This document shows positions 11,185 to 22,290 of a DNA stretch of 64,000 nucleotides, piece by piece. The position numbers were made by a program, and so were the translations under genes. The notes below the pieces were generated by a model, which saw only the letters and a list, made by a program, of their open reading frames with translations, was not told the DNA's origin and did no database searches. The stretch covers positions 682,001 to 746,000 of the forward strand of contig WTXI01000004.1 in the NCBI GenBank assembly GCA_022376515.1, read 5' to 3'. This DNA is from Lactifluus volemus (taxonomy: Eukaryota; Basidiomycota; Agaricomycetes; Russulales; Russulaceae). Positions within the stretch are counted from its first letter, which is position 1. Each line of letters begins with the position of its first letter.

Positions 11185-12268
11185 CCTTTTTCACGTCTCA
11201 TTTTTAACTACCACAACTCGGGGATACCCTTTAATTGTCCGATGGCACCGAAAGCGAAGTTCGTATTTAGGGTAACAATTGTTTCACCTGGATACCAAGG
11301 CGTGGTGGGCATCCCCGCTCATCCTCTCCTACATGTTTGATTGTCAGGCTCATAGGTGGGTCTCTTCGATCATCTCCTGCATTACATTAAACACATAATT
11401 TCTCCTACAGACTTATCATACGTCTCTTCTAAACGTTCCGACTACGTTCTGCTTCATATTACGTACATGCGTTGCTGGCTCTGACGCCACGGCAGGCACT
11501 CATTCATGAACTCGTTGCCGAGTTTGGGACGTCTCTCGGCTTTAACGCTGGGTCCCCCAGTCGCTTCAGACAATTCTTGACCCACGCCAAATCCTGAAGT
11601 GCAGCACCACCACTACCTCACACAGACTACGTGGCTGAGAGACTTCTCCACTCGACCCAATATGGAAGAGTCGCGTGCAACAAGCTACTTCTCGATACGC
11701 TTTCAGTATATCCAGAGTGCTTGAAAGTGACTCAACTATAGCACCAACAGACCTCGCTATGATGGTGCTAGTCGTATTTGAGCGAGGCGGCTCTAGTCTC
11801 GAAGGATGTAGACCCAGAGGATAGAGTCGATGGGCGGTGCGTGCCCTTTAACCTTGAATGCCAATCACGATAGTTTTAGCTCCAGATAGATTATTCATCC
11901 ACCACGCAGACGACCTCGGTGCCATCTCACTCCTCAACACCAGCGCGGGAGGCGGCGAGCACCCCACGGCGGACATCGACAAGACCTCAATCACAGCCGC
12001 AGTCACATCCACCGCAACATACGATGCCACGACCGCTGATGGTATTTGTCCCCCCAACATCGTCCCCCTCTTCCACGACGACATCACCAGGGTCTTTGCC
12101 GCGGAGGTTCCTCGGCGGATTGTGAGTACGAACGCGGATCGGCGGTGGCGTCTGAGTAATATTGTCAGTGGTAGTTCTTGGGCTGGGGGAGTGGGCGGAA
12201 CTAATAATGGTGGTAGTGGTGGAGGCGGTGCAGGAGAAACTTGAAACTAACAGTTGACTGTTTTGTGA
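11185..12268 (+). pseudogene. Gene X remnant with boundary repeat, heavily decayed
   Basis: The boundary repeat (about 11185-11470) is followed by remnants of the 'RQALIHEL', 'DPIW' and 'DGRC' segments in changing frames. From 11858 a frame of 128 codons reads a 'HHADDLGAISLLNTSAGGGEH' region (in two pieces) and ends in a Gly-rich tail (GGVGGTNNGGSGGGGAG) with stop at 12242-12244. The TGA of the family tail is at about 12268. The Ser/Pro-rich, LDSMF and IDRLAAI parts are deleted here, which fuses the middle directly to the tail. Confidence 0.5.
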
Positions 12269-12502
12269 TAGAATGGTACTAGGAGATAGAAGAATCTTAG
12301 CTGAGCAAACAGGGAAGAGTACTCTCACGGTCTGTTTTATCGTCGAGCGCCTATTGATGCGTGTTTGTTGCTCACTTGCCAGTGAGCATATCTCGATATT
12401 TTGTTTATGGTGTTCAATGAGTCATGCCCATGACCAAACAAATGAATGCACTTCAGTCTTCAACTTCAACTTTGCTAGTGTCCTCCCCTCTCGAGTCCCA
12501 AC

Positions 12503-14045
12503 ATGTCCAAATTTTCAGTTACCACTGCACTTGCATGCCTAGAGAAGAAGCTCCGCCAAGGCGCACGACGTGGTGAGTCTCCCCAAAGCTCTATGTTCGC
12601 GTTTCGTGCACCAAATTTTGAACTAGTAAAACACATCTCCAAGAAACCACCTAACTTTGTCCTCAACGATGACGTCCTTCTCCACATATTCTATATTTAT
12701 CGACTCCACATGGAAGATGAAGTTGAAACGTACGTAATCTGGTATCCGTGTTGGGACCGCCAACGTTGGTGGTACAAACTGGCACATGTTTCCCGACGGT
12801 GGCGGCATGTCATTCTTGCGGCACCATCTCTACTCGATCTTCACCTTGTCTGCACCACTTGGGGTACCTGTAGCAGATATGTTGGCACATTTGCCACCTC
12901 TTCCACTGACAATCTTCTACTGGCTCGACGATCACCCGATAGTGAAAGCAGAGGATGAAAAGGGCGCACTCCTAGCACTCTCTCATCGCGATCGTGTGCG
13001 TCGTATCGCCTTACGCTTGCCAAGCTCGGAGCTGGAGAAGTTATTCGTGGCCATGGATGGGCAATTTCCAAATCTGGAACGCCTGAATATCGTTTCTTCG
13101 ATTTCATTTGGACCAGAAGTGACACTTCCCCGAACATTTGGAGCACCCAATCTATCCCACCTCAATCTCGAGCGCGTTGGGCTTCCAATGCAACTTCCCT
13201 TACTCACAACTACCGGCCGCCTTGTCTCTCTCAAGCTACAAATGATCCAGATATCGGCGTACTTCCCTCCGAGCCACATACTTAGATCGCTTTCGCTCAT
13301 GCCCCAGCTCGAGACTCTGTCGATCGAACTCAGCGACTCTCTCCGAGCCACGTTCAGGATACTGAGATCGCCTCCCACGTGACACTTCCTAACCTTCGCA
13401 AGTTCGAATTTTGGGGTGACAGAGCTTATCTGGAAGGCTTTGTGCTCGGATGAAAGCCCCTATCCTCAGCATTTTCCATGTCCATTTTTTCGAGCAGCTT
13501 ACGTTCACTGTTCCACACCTTTTGTCGTTCATGCAGACATCAGAAAGCTTCAGGTTTCATGCTATCAAGCTCACCTGCAGCCATAATTTTATTCATCTAC
13601 GAGGGGACCCACAACCGATTGGCCTCAAGTTGGATCCCTTCAGCATCCATATCCCGTGCGACTACCTCTACTGGCAAACATCGTCTGGAATACGGATACT
13701 CGATGCACTTTTCCCAGTAGTTCTGTAGCGGAGAAAGCCACCCTAATTGTGAACAAAGATAGAGTGATGAACTACTACGTCGATCGTCCAGTGTGGCGCG
13801 GACTTCTCAGGCCGCTCAGAAATGTGAAGGTGCTTCACGTGTTAACCGATGTGATAGGTTATGGTCTCGGCCATTCTCTAAGTACAGAGGATGGAGAACA
13901 ACCTCTGGATCTGTTGCCTAATCTGGAGGAGCTCAGCTATTCTGGATGCTATAATAGAGATTCGTTTATGGCATTCATCAATGAACGCAAGGCTGTGGGT
14001 CGTCCCGTTCGCGTTAGCACGTCACGGTATCGTCAATTGTCCTGA
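12503..14045 (+). pseudogene. F-box/LRR family member with about four frameshifts
   Basis: The start (MSKFSVTTALACLEKKL) and F-box (LNDDVLLHIFYIYRLH, WWYKLAHVSRRWRHVI) are intact from 12503. The frame is then lost at ~12857 (one extra T in ACTTGGGGTACC), again in the 13330-13360 region, at ~13437 (one base missing from GAAGGCCTTTGT) and at ~13722 (CAGTAGTTCTGTAG). The pieces at 12786-13382, 13450-13728 and 13656-14045 together cover the leucine-rich body and end with FINERKAVGRPVRV. The putative N-terminal intron (12573-12626, 54 nt) is in frame whether spliced or not. It belongs to the same C-terminal subtype as the copies at 16672 and on the minus strand at 40689 and 43345 (LSFMQTSESFRFHAIKLTC). 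Confidence 0.8.
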
Positions 14046-14079
14046 TGACGAAAAGTACTGGCATCGGACGTTTTGGACA

Positions 14080-14520
14080 TGGTATGTCTACCTATCTCTT
14101 TACCTTCTGCTAGCACGGGCCCACAGCTATTCTAGTTATCGCCCGCACGAAAACGATGAAAATCCCAATTAACCGGGGATCCTGATAACGAGCACGACAC
14201 TCATCAAGTCGCCTTGAACTCACATGGACGTAACCTACCTCTGTACTTCCATTTCCGTGACGCATTTCTAAGATTCCTCCTCTCTCCTGTTTCGATAATT
14301 GTAATACTCGCTACCTCTTCCTACTCACTGTACTTCTTTACTGCCGCATATCTCGCGTAGATTCTCAGGCCCATTGGTCTTCATGATAGATGTAGCATCT
14401 AAGGCTTGATAATATCTCACGCTGATGCAAGTATGGGTGCAACGAAATTCCTTTGAACCTGCGGAAAACAAGTAAACGCGATCCAAATCTATCGTTGGTC
14501 GGTCGGGATGGCGGTCTCAC
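14080..14520 (+). repeat. Downstream flank, second subtype
   Basis: Matches 18280-18720 closely (shared 'TTTACCTTCTGCTAGCACGGG', in two runs, 'TCTCCTGTTTCG', 'CTTGATAATATCTCA', 'CCTGCGGAAAACAAGTA'). The latter block is also found at about 23255-23335 without an F-box gene beside it. This is the flank of the ESFRFHAIKL subtype. Confidence 0.55.
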
Positions 14521-16310
14521 GGCATGTGCATATAGGCTCAGTCTGCATCATGTGATTCAGTTTTTTTTTTCTGCGTTCTTTCCGCCTACACTAAAAAATT
14601 TTCTCGCTCGTCGATCCTAAACTTATTTTTATCTGTCATTCCACCAGCGGGTGTTAATGTAAAGCTCGAACTATTCGGACCTGAGGCTTGTGGGGCTCTA
14701 CACCGAGCCCGAGGTGTAAAGATAGGGATGTGACATACAACGTGGTTGCAAGGCCAGCCACAAAGCTGGGCTTACACCATGAAGGCAGAAGTAGGGGCGG
14801 ATCGTGTTTATCATAGAGTAGTCAGGGCTTTTTTTGATACATCGACGGGCATGGGAATAGAAGTTAGGAAGCCGGGTCATGCAGTAGTCACCTAGGTGAG
14901 CTGTACTTGGCCCAGCTGACAGTGGCGGACGGGTAGTGGTGCATGTCCTTCGAGACTTTGAGAATGCTCACTGGCACGCATCCAGCCCGAGTCTCTCATC
15001 TTGTTCACATTCCGCCAAACATTGAGAGTAGGGTTTGAGGGACTCGATTATCATATCATTCTCGCAGAGACAGCGTGACGTTTTGAGCTGGGTTTGGTGA
15101 TCTTTGCCGACGGCAACAAGGAAGGATATGGGTTGAAGGGCTGCCTACGTAGTAAAAAGGGCCATATTCAACACATATGTGCGCTTCCGTCTTGTGGTCG
15201 AAATTTGAGCATCTGGAGCCACTGGCATCACTGGACTGGATCAAAAGGCAAAGCAAGGCCAACACTACTAACCGTGGTTGGTACCTGTGAAGAACAAGCA
15301 CAATGAAATATACAATAACCCTGGGATGCCGATGTTGAGCAACCAAGGCACTGGCTGCTGCCTCTGAACTTGAAGCAAGAGGAGTGATCGGACTGACTGG
15401 GAACTGGACAAAAAGATATGTGTGCACTCCTTCCAGTATCCGACCGCAGAGACTTCGACTTCCGCAGACTGAGGGGCATCTAGTGACAGAGTCTCGTTAA
15501 GTGGCTCTGGTTGAGTGTCGGATGTCAGCAGGTTAGAACGCAATAAAGTCTCATCCCCTCCAAGCGAGGTTTGGGCCGACAAGGCCGGCATTTTTAGTTC
15601 GTAACCGGGGTGAAATCCAAGATCAAACCATATCCTGGCCCATTGCCAATTATGAGTTATCCTATCGGTTTTTTTTTTCTTGGGGAATGTAGCCGTGGCT
15701 AAATAGAAGTTCCGTTTTTGTCTGTTTGAACCTAATGCTCATGGTATTAGGGGATATGCGATTGAGTGCACGTTGTTACAGCCGCTTAGTCGCTTGTACA
15801 GTCGCTCATAGGTCGGATCTGAAGGTTCCGAGTTCTAGAACCGTGCTCGATTGAAATTATATCGGAAACTCCTAAAAACAGCGGTTCGGAAGACCAGAAC
15901 AAGCAAGAGAAATCAAGTGAACTTTTGGTGGTTCCTGCGTTGGAATATAGGGTTTGGGACGGTCGAATCTCGCCCGCATTAACCTTGCAACGAGCCAGTG
16001 TCTCAGGCTCGGCTGGCCCAAAATGGGTGGGTGAGCTGGTGCGAGTCGAGCCGGAGCGAGCCGAACTGAGCTGTGGCAACACTGTGCATGTGTCGAAAAC
16101 TAAAGCTCTTTTATACTGTTCAAACTATATAGAAATGTCTAGAGAAAGAATAGATTTGTTCTACGCATACTCGTGTAACTAAGTGTCCAGGGAACTCATC
16201 CCATATCATATATTGTTTGTAATCTTAACTTGCGCAAATCGCGCTGATCCGCGGTGACCGGTCCCGGCGGTCCGCTAGATCCGCGGGATCTAGGTCGCGT
16301 CGCGCGGCGC
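14521..16310. other. About 1.8 kb without recognisable gene; interrupts the unit
   Basis: Sequence unrelated to the neighbouring units fills the place where gene X would start. Open frames are short (up to ~120 codons) and overlap on both strands, for example 15056-15427 and 15268-15591 on the minus strand and 15925-16182 on the plus strand. None looks like a known protein. A stretch at about 15805-15850 resembles the 3' half of a tRNA (see findings), and a GC-rich palindromic patch lies at 16240-16310. The abrupt change to family sequence at about 16310 suggests an inserted or rearranged segment. Confidence 0.4.
16275..16293. repeat. Perfect 8-bp inverted repeat in a GC-rich patch
   Basis: CTAGATCC (16275-16282), spacer GCG, GGATCTAG (16286-16293). 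It sits in a GC-rich stretch (16230-16310) just before the junction with family sequence. Function is unknown; it may mark the end of a decayed mobile element. Confidence 0.4.
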
Positions 16311-16314
16311 TCCT

Positions 16315-16443
16315 GAGTAATATCAAGAGGTAATAATATTGTCAGTGATGCCTCTCAGGCTAGGAGTGGGCGGGTCTAGCAATAGTGGTAGTGATGGAGG
16401 CGGTGCAGGAGAAATTTAAAAGCAGCGATTGGCTGTTCTGTGA
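16315..16443 (+). pseudogene. Gene X tail remnant
   Basis: Only the last ~130 bp of gene X remains: 'GAGTAATAT..AATATTGTCAGTG', then a Gly/Ser-rich stretch with 'GGCGGTGCAGGAG', then the TGA at 16441-16443. It matches 12145-12268. Everything 5' of it has been replaced by unrelated sequence. Confidence 0.5.
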
Positions 16444-16671
16444 TAGAACGGTACCAGAAGCAACTGAAACAGGGAAGAGTACTGTCATGTATGATCGAGC
16501 GCCTAGTATTGTTGCGTGTTTGTTGGTCCACCTAAGCATATCCCGATATTTGTTTATGATGTTCTATGCCGCCTCCATTCCACGCTCCCATTGGCCAAAT
16601 AAATTACGCGGGGCCAATGCACTTTAGTCTTCAACTTCATCTTTGCTAGTGCCCTCCCCTATCGACCCAAC

Positions 16672-18233
16672 ATGTCCAAATGTTCAATTACTACCTTGTT
16701 TACCACTGCACTTGCATACCTACAGAAGAAGCTCCGCCGAGGCGCACGACGTGGCGCGTCTCCCCAAAGCTCTGTGATCGCGTTTCGTGCACCAAATTTT
16801 GAACCAGAAAAACAAATCATCAAGAAACCACATTCGCCTGTCATCTCCCAGTCTGTCCTCAACGATGACGTCCTTCTCCACATATTATATATCCATCGAC
16901 TCCATATTGAAGACGAAGTTGACGGGTATGAGACCTGGTATCCGTGTTGGGACAGCCAACGTTGGTGGTACCAACTGGCACATGTTTCCCGACAGTGGCG
17001 GCGTGTCATTTTGTCGGCGCCACGTCTACTCGATCTTCACCTTGTCTGCACCAGTGGGATGCCTGTAGCAGATGTTCTGGCACATTGGCCACCTCTTCCA
17101 CTGATAGTCATCTACTGGCTCGACAATCATCCGATAATGAAAGCAGAAGATGAAAAGGGCGCACTCCTAGCACTCTCTCATCGTGACCGTGTGCGTCGTG
17201 TCGCCTTACGCATGCCAAGCTCGGAGCTGGAGAAGTTGCTTGTGGCCATGGATGGGCAATTCCCAAATCTGGAACGCCTGAATATCGTTTCTTCGAACCC
17301 ACCAGGAGTGACCCTTCCCCGAACATTTGGAGCACCCAATCTATCCCACGTCAAACTCGTGCGCGTTGCGCTTCCAATACATCTTCCCTTGCTCACAACT
17401 ACCGCCCTTGTCTCTCTCCAGCTACAAGAGATCCAGATATCTGCGTACTTCCATCCGAGCTATCTACTCAGAGCACTTTCACTCATTCCCCAGCTGAGAC
17501 TCTATGGATTGCATTCAACGACATCCCTCTCCCCAGCCAGCTTCGGGATACTGAAAGCGCCTCCCACGTGACACTTCATAACCTTCGCAAGTTCGAATTT
17601 CAGGGTTCCCGAGCTTATCTGGAAGGACTTTGTGCTCGGATGACAGCCCCTGTCCTCAGCATCTTCCATGTCCAATTTTTCAATCTACTTACGTTCTCTG
17701 CTCCACACCTTTTATCATTCATGCAGACATCAGAAAGCTTCAGGTTTCATGCCATCAAGCTCACCTGCAGCCGGAATCTCATTTATCTACAGGGGGACTC
17801 ACAACCGAGCGGCTTGGGTTCCTTCAGTATCAATCTCCCGTGCCACCACCTCGTCTGGCACATATCGTCTGCAATACAGATACTCGATGTACTTTTCCCA
17901 GTACTCTCCGTAGCGGAGCGAGCCACCCTAATTGTGAGCAGCGATAGTAGGCATTCAGGGCCCAACAACTACGTCGATCGTACACAGTGGCGGAGACTTC
18001 TCAGGCCGCTCGGAAATGTGAAGGTGCTTCGGGTGGTAACCGATGTTGGGGGTTATGGTCTCAACTATTATCTAAGTACGGTGGATGGAGAACAGCCTCT
18101 GGATCTGTTGCCTAATCTGGAGGAGGTCCAAGTCAGCCATTCTGGAAGCTATGACGAAAATGCGTTCATGTCATTCATCCATGAACGCGAGGCCGTGGGC
18201 CGTCCTGTGCGCGTCGGCGAGTATCATCGGTAA
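16672..18233 (+). pseudogene. F-box/LRR family member with one frameshift
   Basis: Frame 16672-17571 reads the start, the F-box (VLNDDVLLHILYIHRLHIED, WWYQLAHVSRQWRRVI) and most of the leucine-rich body. At about 17505 one base is missing in CAGCTGAGACTC (family: CAGCTGGAGACTCTG). The rest, 17568-18233, continues in another frame to the conserved tail (FIHEREAVGRPVRV). The intron donor found in other copies is changed to GCGCGT here, so the N-terminal segment must be read as coding in this copy; it is 54 nt and in frame. With one lesion only, either a recent pseudogene or a sequence error is possible. Confidence 0.8.
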
Positions 18234-18239
18234 TTCTGA

Positions 18240-18720
18240 TGACGAAAGGTAGCATTGGATTTGCCGGACATTTTGAACATGGTATGTCGACCTATCTCTT
18301 TACCTTCTGCTAGCACGGGCTCACGGCTATTTCAGTTATCGCCCGCATGACAACGACGAAAACCCCAATTAACCGGGGATCGTGAGAACAAGCATGACTC
18401 ACACAAGTCGTCTTTAACTCACATGGACGTGACCTATCGCTGTACTCCCATTTCCGTGACGCATTTCTTAGATTCCCTCGTGCTCTCCTGTTTCGCTAAT
18501 TGTAACACTCGCTACCTCTTCCTCCCCACTTTAGTTCTTTACTGCATATTTCGCGTAGATTCTCAGACCGCATTGTGACTTGGTCTTCACGTTAGATGTA
18601 ACATCTAAGACATGATAATATCTCATGCTGATGCTGGTATGGGTGCAACGAAATCCCTTTGGACCTGCGGAAAACAAGTACACGCGATCCAAATCTATCG
18701 TGGTAGTCGGGAGGGCGGAT
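18240..18720 (+). repeat. Downstream flank, second subtype
   Basis: Near copy of 14080-14520, including 'CCCCAATTAACCGGGGATC', 'GATAATATCTCATGCTGATG' and 'CCTGCGGAAAACAAGTACAC'. Confidence 0.55.
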
Positions 18721-18769
18721 CACTGGGTGGAATACATGAAGTGGTGTCGTAGTTGACGGTTGTGGGCGA

Positions 18770-19375
18770 TCTCCCCCAACGGGGAGCGTTCGTCATCCAC
18801 GCCGGGTTGCCCTCGGGTTGCCAGTGTCTGTGACGATGGCTATCCCATCCTCGGGCTCCTCCCTCTGCGCTCAATCTGCTTCGTCCTCGGCTCCCAGAAT
18901 CTCTTTCACAAGGCGCCATCACGCATAGTAGAAATTGAAGCTCCGAGTGGAAGGATAAACGAAAACGACGAGCGAGATAATCACAAAAGGGAACACGCGC
19001 TCAAATGAGGACCAAAATGGGCAAAAACGATGCACTTACTCTTGCCCTTACTGTAGTTTATTCGAAGTATTTATAAATTGCTCGTCCATGATTAGAGATC
19101 GAGATATTTAGTTGAAACGCGACAAAACTAAGATATGAACGAGATGAGACAGCGAGCGGGCCGATCTGCAGGTGAGGCTGCGGCCTCGTAAAACGCGAGG
19201 GGGGGCCTCGAAAATAGTAAAATGGGTAGTAAATGAGATGAATGAAATGATATCGTAAAACAGCCTGGGCGTCTACCCCCAACGGGGAGCGTCCGTGGTC
19301 CATCTGGGTTTCCCTCAGGGCGCCGATGATGATTGCAATTCCTTCCTCAGGCTCCTCTAACCTCGCGCGGTCAAT
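18770..19375. repeat. Direct repeat pair of unknown origin between converging F-box genes
   Basis: About 100 bp at 18773-18875 recurs, diverged, at 19273-19375. Both contain CCCCCAACGGGGAGCGT, a 'GGGTT.CCCTC.GGG' segment and a 'CCTC.GGCTCCTC' segment. On the minus strand both can be read as a peptide of the type REEPEDGIAI / LEEPEEGIAI, so they may be decayed coding repeats or element ends. The ~400 bp between them (18876-19272) has no recognisable gene. Neither part occurs elsewhere in the window as far as I can see. Confidence 0.45.
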
Positions 19376-19399
19376 CCTTCCCGCCCTCTGCATCTGCAT

Positions 19400-19738
19400 C
19401 TCCTCCAAAAGCGCCAATATATTCCAACACACATTTCAACACTACATGAGATATGCAATAAAGAAGTAGAGTGGGGTGGAAGAGGTAACGAGTATTACAA
19501 TTAGCGAAACAGGAGAGCGCGAGGAGTCTTCGAAATACGTCACGGAAATGAAGGGCAGAGGTATTACGTCCATGTGAATTCAAGGCGACTTGTGGAAGTC
19601 GTGTTTGTTGTCACGATACCCTGTTAACGGGATTTTCGTCGTTGTCATGAGGGCGATAGCTGGAATAACTGTCGGTGCTAGTAGAAGGTAGGTACATAGA
19701 TGGACATACCGTATTCAAAATGTCCGGTGGATCTGTTG
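19400..19738 (-). repeat. Downstream flank of the minus-strand F-box gene
   Basis: Reverse-strand version of the 3' flank (inverted 'GCATATCTCATGTAG', 'TCTCCTGTTTCGCTAATTG', 'GGACGTAATACC'), bordering the stop of the gene at 19739. It matches the second subtype. Confidence 0.5.
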
Positions 19739-21283
19739 CTACATTTCGTGATCAGAATCATCGACGATACGCACAGGACGGCCCGCGGCCTCGCGTTCAT
19801 TGATGAATGGCGTAAACGCATTTTCATCATCATTTTTATTACAGATGACCTCCTCCAGATTAGGCAGCAGCTCCAGAGCCTGTTCTCCATCCTCAGTACG
19901 TAGAGCATGGCCGAGACCGTGACCCCCAACACCTTGGGTTCGCGCGCGAAGCACCTTCACATTGCTGAACGACCTGAGGAGTCCGCGCCACTGTGTGCGG
20001 TCGATCTCGTTGTGCCACTTTGACGATTCATCGCCGTTCACAAATAGGGTGAATTGCTCCACTACTGAGAGTACTGGGGAAAGTGCATCGAGTATCTGTA
20101 TTGCAGACGATATTTGCCAGTCGAGGTGTCTGCACAAGATCCGCAATTTCAAGGGGTATTTCCAGGTTCCAAGTTGTGGGACCCCCTGTAGACAAACGTA
20201 ATGCGTGCCGCAGACGAGCTTGAGGGCATGAAATTGGAGATTTTCTGATGTCTGCATGAACGATAAAAGGCGTGGAACAGCGAACGTAAGTTGATTGAAA
20301 AATTCGACACCAAAGACGCTGAGGACAGGGGCTGTTATCCGAGCACAAAGACCTTCCAGATAAGCTCTGACACCCCATAATCTAAACTCGCGAAGGTTAG
20401 GGAGTGTCACTTGGACGATGGTTGCAGTGTCCCGAACATCGCGGCTTCGAACAGGGCAGTTGAATCCAATCCACAGAGTCTCCAGTTGGGGCATGAGTGA
20501 AAGCGAGGTGAGCATATTGCTTGGAGGGAAGTATCCGGATCTCGGGATATCTCGTAGACGGAGAGAGACAAGGCCAGTACTTGTACCAGTGAATAAGGGA
20601 CATTGGATTGAAAGCGCAACGCGCTTGAGTTCGCCGTGGGATAGGTTGGGTGCTCCAAATGTTCGGGGAAGTGTCACTCCTGGGATCAAAGAAACGATAT
20701 TCAGGCGCTCCAGAATTGGGAATTGCCCGTCCATGGCCACGAATAATTTCTCCAGCTCCGAGCTCGGCATGTATAGGGCGATGCGATGCACACGATCACG
20801 ATGAGAGAGTGCGAAGAGTGTACCATTTACATCTTCTGCTGTCATCGTGTAACCGTTGAACGGGCCGCACCGGTAACATATGGTGAGTGGAAGAGTTGGG
20901 GAATGTGCCAGCATATCTGCTACAGGTACCCCACTGGTACAGAGAAGGTGAAGATCGAGTATAGATGGTGCCGCAAGGATGACATCCCGCCACCGTCGGG
21001 AAACATGTGCCAGTTTGTACCACCAACGTTGGCGGTCCCAAAAGACTCCATACGTGTCGTCTTCATCTTCAATATGGAGTCGATGGATATAGAATATGTG
21101 GAGAAGGACGTCATCGTTGAGGACAGAGATAGGCGAATATGGTTTCTTGATGATGTACTTTACTGGTTCAAAATTTGGTGCACGAAATGCAAACATAGAG
21201 TTTTGGGACTCACGACGTCGTGCGCCTCGGCGGAGCTTGTTCTCTAAGTGTGCAAGAGTAGTGGTAATTGAAAATTTGGACAT
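19739..21283 (-). CDS. F-box/LRR-like protein, intact, minus strand
   Basis: Open from ATG 21283 to stop at 19739 (514 codons), beginning MSKFSITTTLAHLENKL. A GTGAGT...CAG segment of 51 nt (21213-21163) matches the intron of sister copies; spliced or not the frame is kept, giving 497 or 514 residues. The F-box (PISVLNDDVLLHIFYIHRLH, WWYKLAHVSRRWRDVI) is followed by irregular leucine-rich repeats and the conserved tail (LELLPNLEEVI, FINEREAAGRPVRI). It shares a distinctive insertion after the F-box (ICYRCGPFNGYTMTAEDVNG) only with the minus copy at 51930-53558. I start at this ATG rather than the in-frame codon further upstream because it lies directly after the leader GAGTCCCGAC. Expected role: SCF substrate receptor of unknown target. 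Confidence 0.82.
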   Translation of the reverse strand: MSKFSITTTLAHLENKLRRGARRRESQNSMFAFRAPNFEPVKYIIKKPYSPISVLNDDVLLHIFYIHRLHIEDEDDTYGVFWDRQRWWYKLAHVSRRWRDVILAAPSILDLHLLCTSGVPVADMLAHSPTLPLTICYRCGPFNGYTMTAEDVNGTLFALSHRDRVHRIALYMPSSELEKLFVAMDGQFPILERLNIVSLIPGVTLPRTFGAPNLSHGELKRVALSIQCPLFTGTSTGLVSLRLRDIPRSGYFPPSNMLTSLSLMPQLETLWIGFNCPVRSRDVRDTATIVQVTLPNLREFRLWGVRAYLEGLCARITAPVLSVFGVEFFNQLTFAVPRLLSFMQTSENLQFHALKLVCGTHYVCLQGVPQLGTWKYPLKLRILCRHLDWQISSAIQILDALSPVLSVVEQFTLFVNGDESSKWHNEIDRTQWRGLLRSFSNVKVLRARTQGVGGHGLGHALRTEDGEQALELLPNLEEVICNKNDDENAFTPFINEREAAGRPVRIVDDSDHEM

Positions 21284-21745
21284 GTCGGGACTCGAGAGGA
21301 GGGTGGGGGACACTAGCAAAGACGAAGTTAAGACAATGCTTTGAGCCTTTGTCATATGGCCTTACGCCGGCACTACTATTTCCCGGCACTACTATTTCAG
21401 ACTCCGTTCCGCTAGGCCTCAATGAGCGCTAAGTGTGATTTCCGCTTGCCATTTCTGTAACATTGTAAACTCCGACACAGACAAGCGTGACAAACTACTA
21501 TTACTTATTCATTTCACTACACACCACGATTTTTATCAAAAAGATACTGTATCCTTGATCCGTTATTGAGAATTAGACTCTTGTAGATTCGAGAATTACA
21601 ACGTCTCATGTGTTCGGAATCTTAGATACTATAATCAGGCGGGCTATAAGGAAACACCCATCGATAGGCGCTCGATCCTAACACAACCGTGGCAGCTCTT
21701 CTCCCTGTTTTCTCCGATAAAGTTCTGTGATCATAGAACCATCTA
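21284..21745 (-). promoter_or_regulatory. Conserved upstream block and leader, minus strand
   Basis: Inverted version of the spacer at 6276-6623: the leader next to the ATG, a 'GAATTACAACGTCTCATGTG' block, and 'GATAGGCGCTCGATC' with 'CACAACCGTGGCAG'. It includes ~200 bp of less conserved sequence. Confidence 0.35.
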
Positions 21746-22290
21746 TCACAAAACGGTCGACTGCTACTTTCCTCCTGCATCGCCTTCACTCACTACTGCT
21801 ACCGCTATTTAACAGACTTCTGCATGTCAGTATTCAAACCGAAGCTGCCACTGTGTCACTGTTGCCCACTAACCGTAGCTGCCTGGCCCGCGCTCATGCC
21901 CAATTATCCTGGGAGACCTTCCTCGACAAGGGCCGGCCGCAGCGAATGTGCTCCAATAGCCTGCTGATGCCGCTTATTCTGCTGCTGTGGTTTGTTGCCC
22001 GCTCCGTATGGTGGCCCGGAAGCACGGACCACCGCAAAATGGACAATCTTTGAAGGTGCGCGGCGAGTTCTCTGGACATCATGATTGTGTTCAGCTCAGG
22101 TAACTCCGCAATGAAGATCTGAAGCCGGACTGGGAAATGTCGGTGAGTGCGCAGCAGGAGGCGTAGGTACTGATGTCGATGAAGAGGATGATAGAGGAAT
22201 AGTTACGAGATGGATGTCGGCGCAGCTGCGGTTGTGGTTGCGAACTTTTAATAGAGAACTAATCGAGTCCGCAACTGTTGTCATATGTCG
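21746..22290 (-). pseudogene. Gene X remnant, minus strand
   Basis: Reading the minus strand, a Ser/Thr/Pro-rich piece (TIPLSSSSSTSVPTPPAAHS, 22096-22284 frame) is followed by sequence matching the 'LDSMF...DRL' and tail regions, ending near the family TGA at 21748-21746. It is heavily decayed with no continuous frame. Its position 5' of the minus F-box copy mirrors the plus-strand units, so gene X and the F-box gene were inverted together. Confidence 0.45.

Noticed and set aside
14060..14110. GTATGT...CTGCTAG downstream of many F-box stops looks like a 3' intron (also near 4015, 18280, 61175).
   Set aside because: The candidate introns are only about 32-45 nt, shorter than the 50-63 nt introns elsewhere, and no coding exon follows in these copies. 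In 59676 the frame reads straight through.
19058..19432. 124-codon minus-strand frame as a gene.
   Set aside because: It crosses from the direct-repeat segment into A/T-rich sequence, has no recognised motif, and lies in the flank of the 19739 gene.
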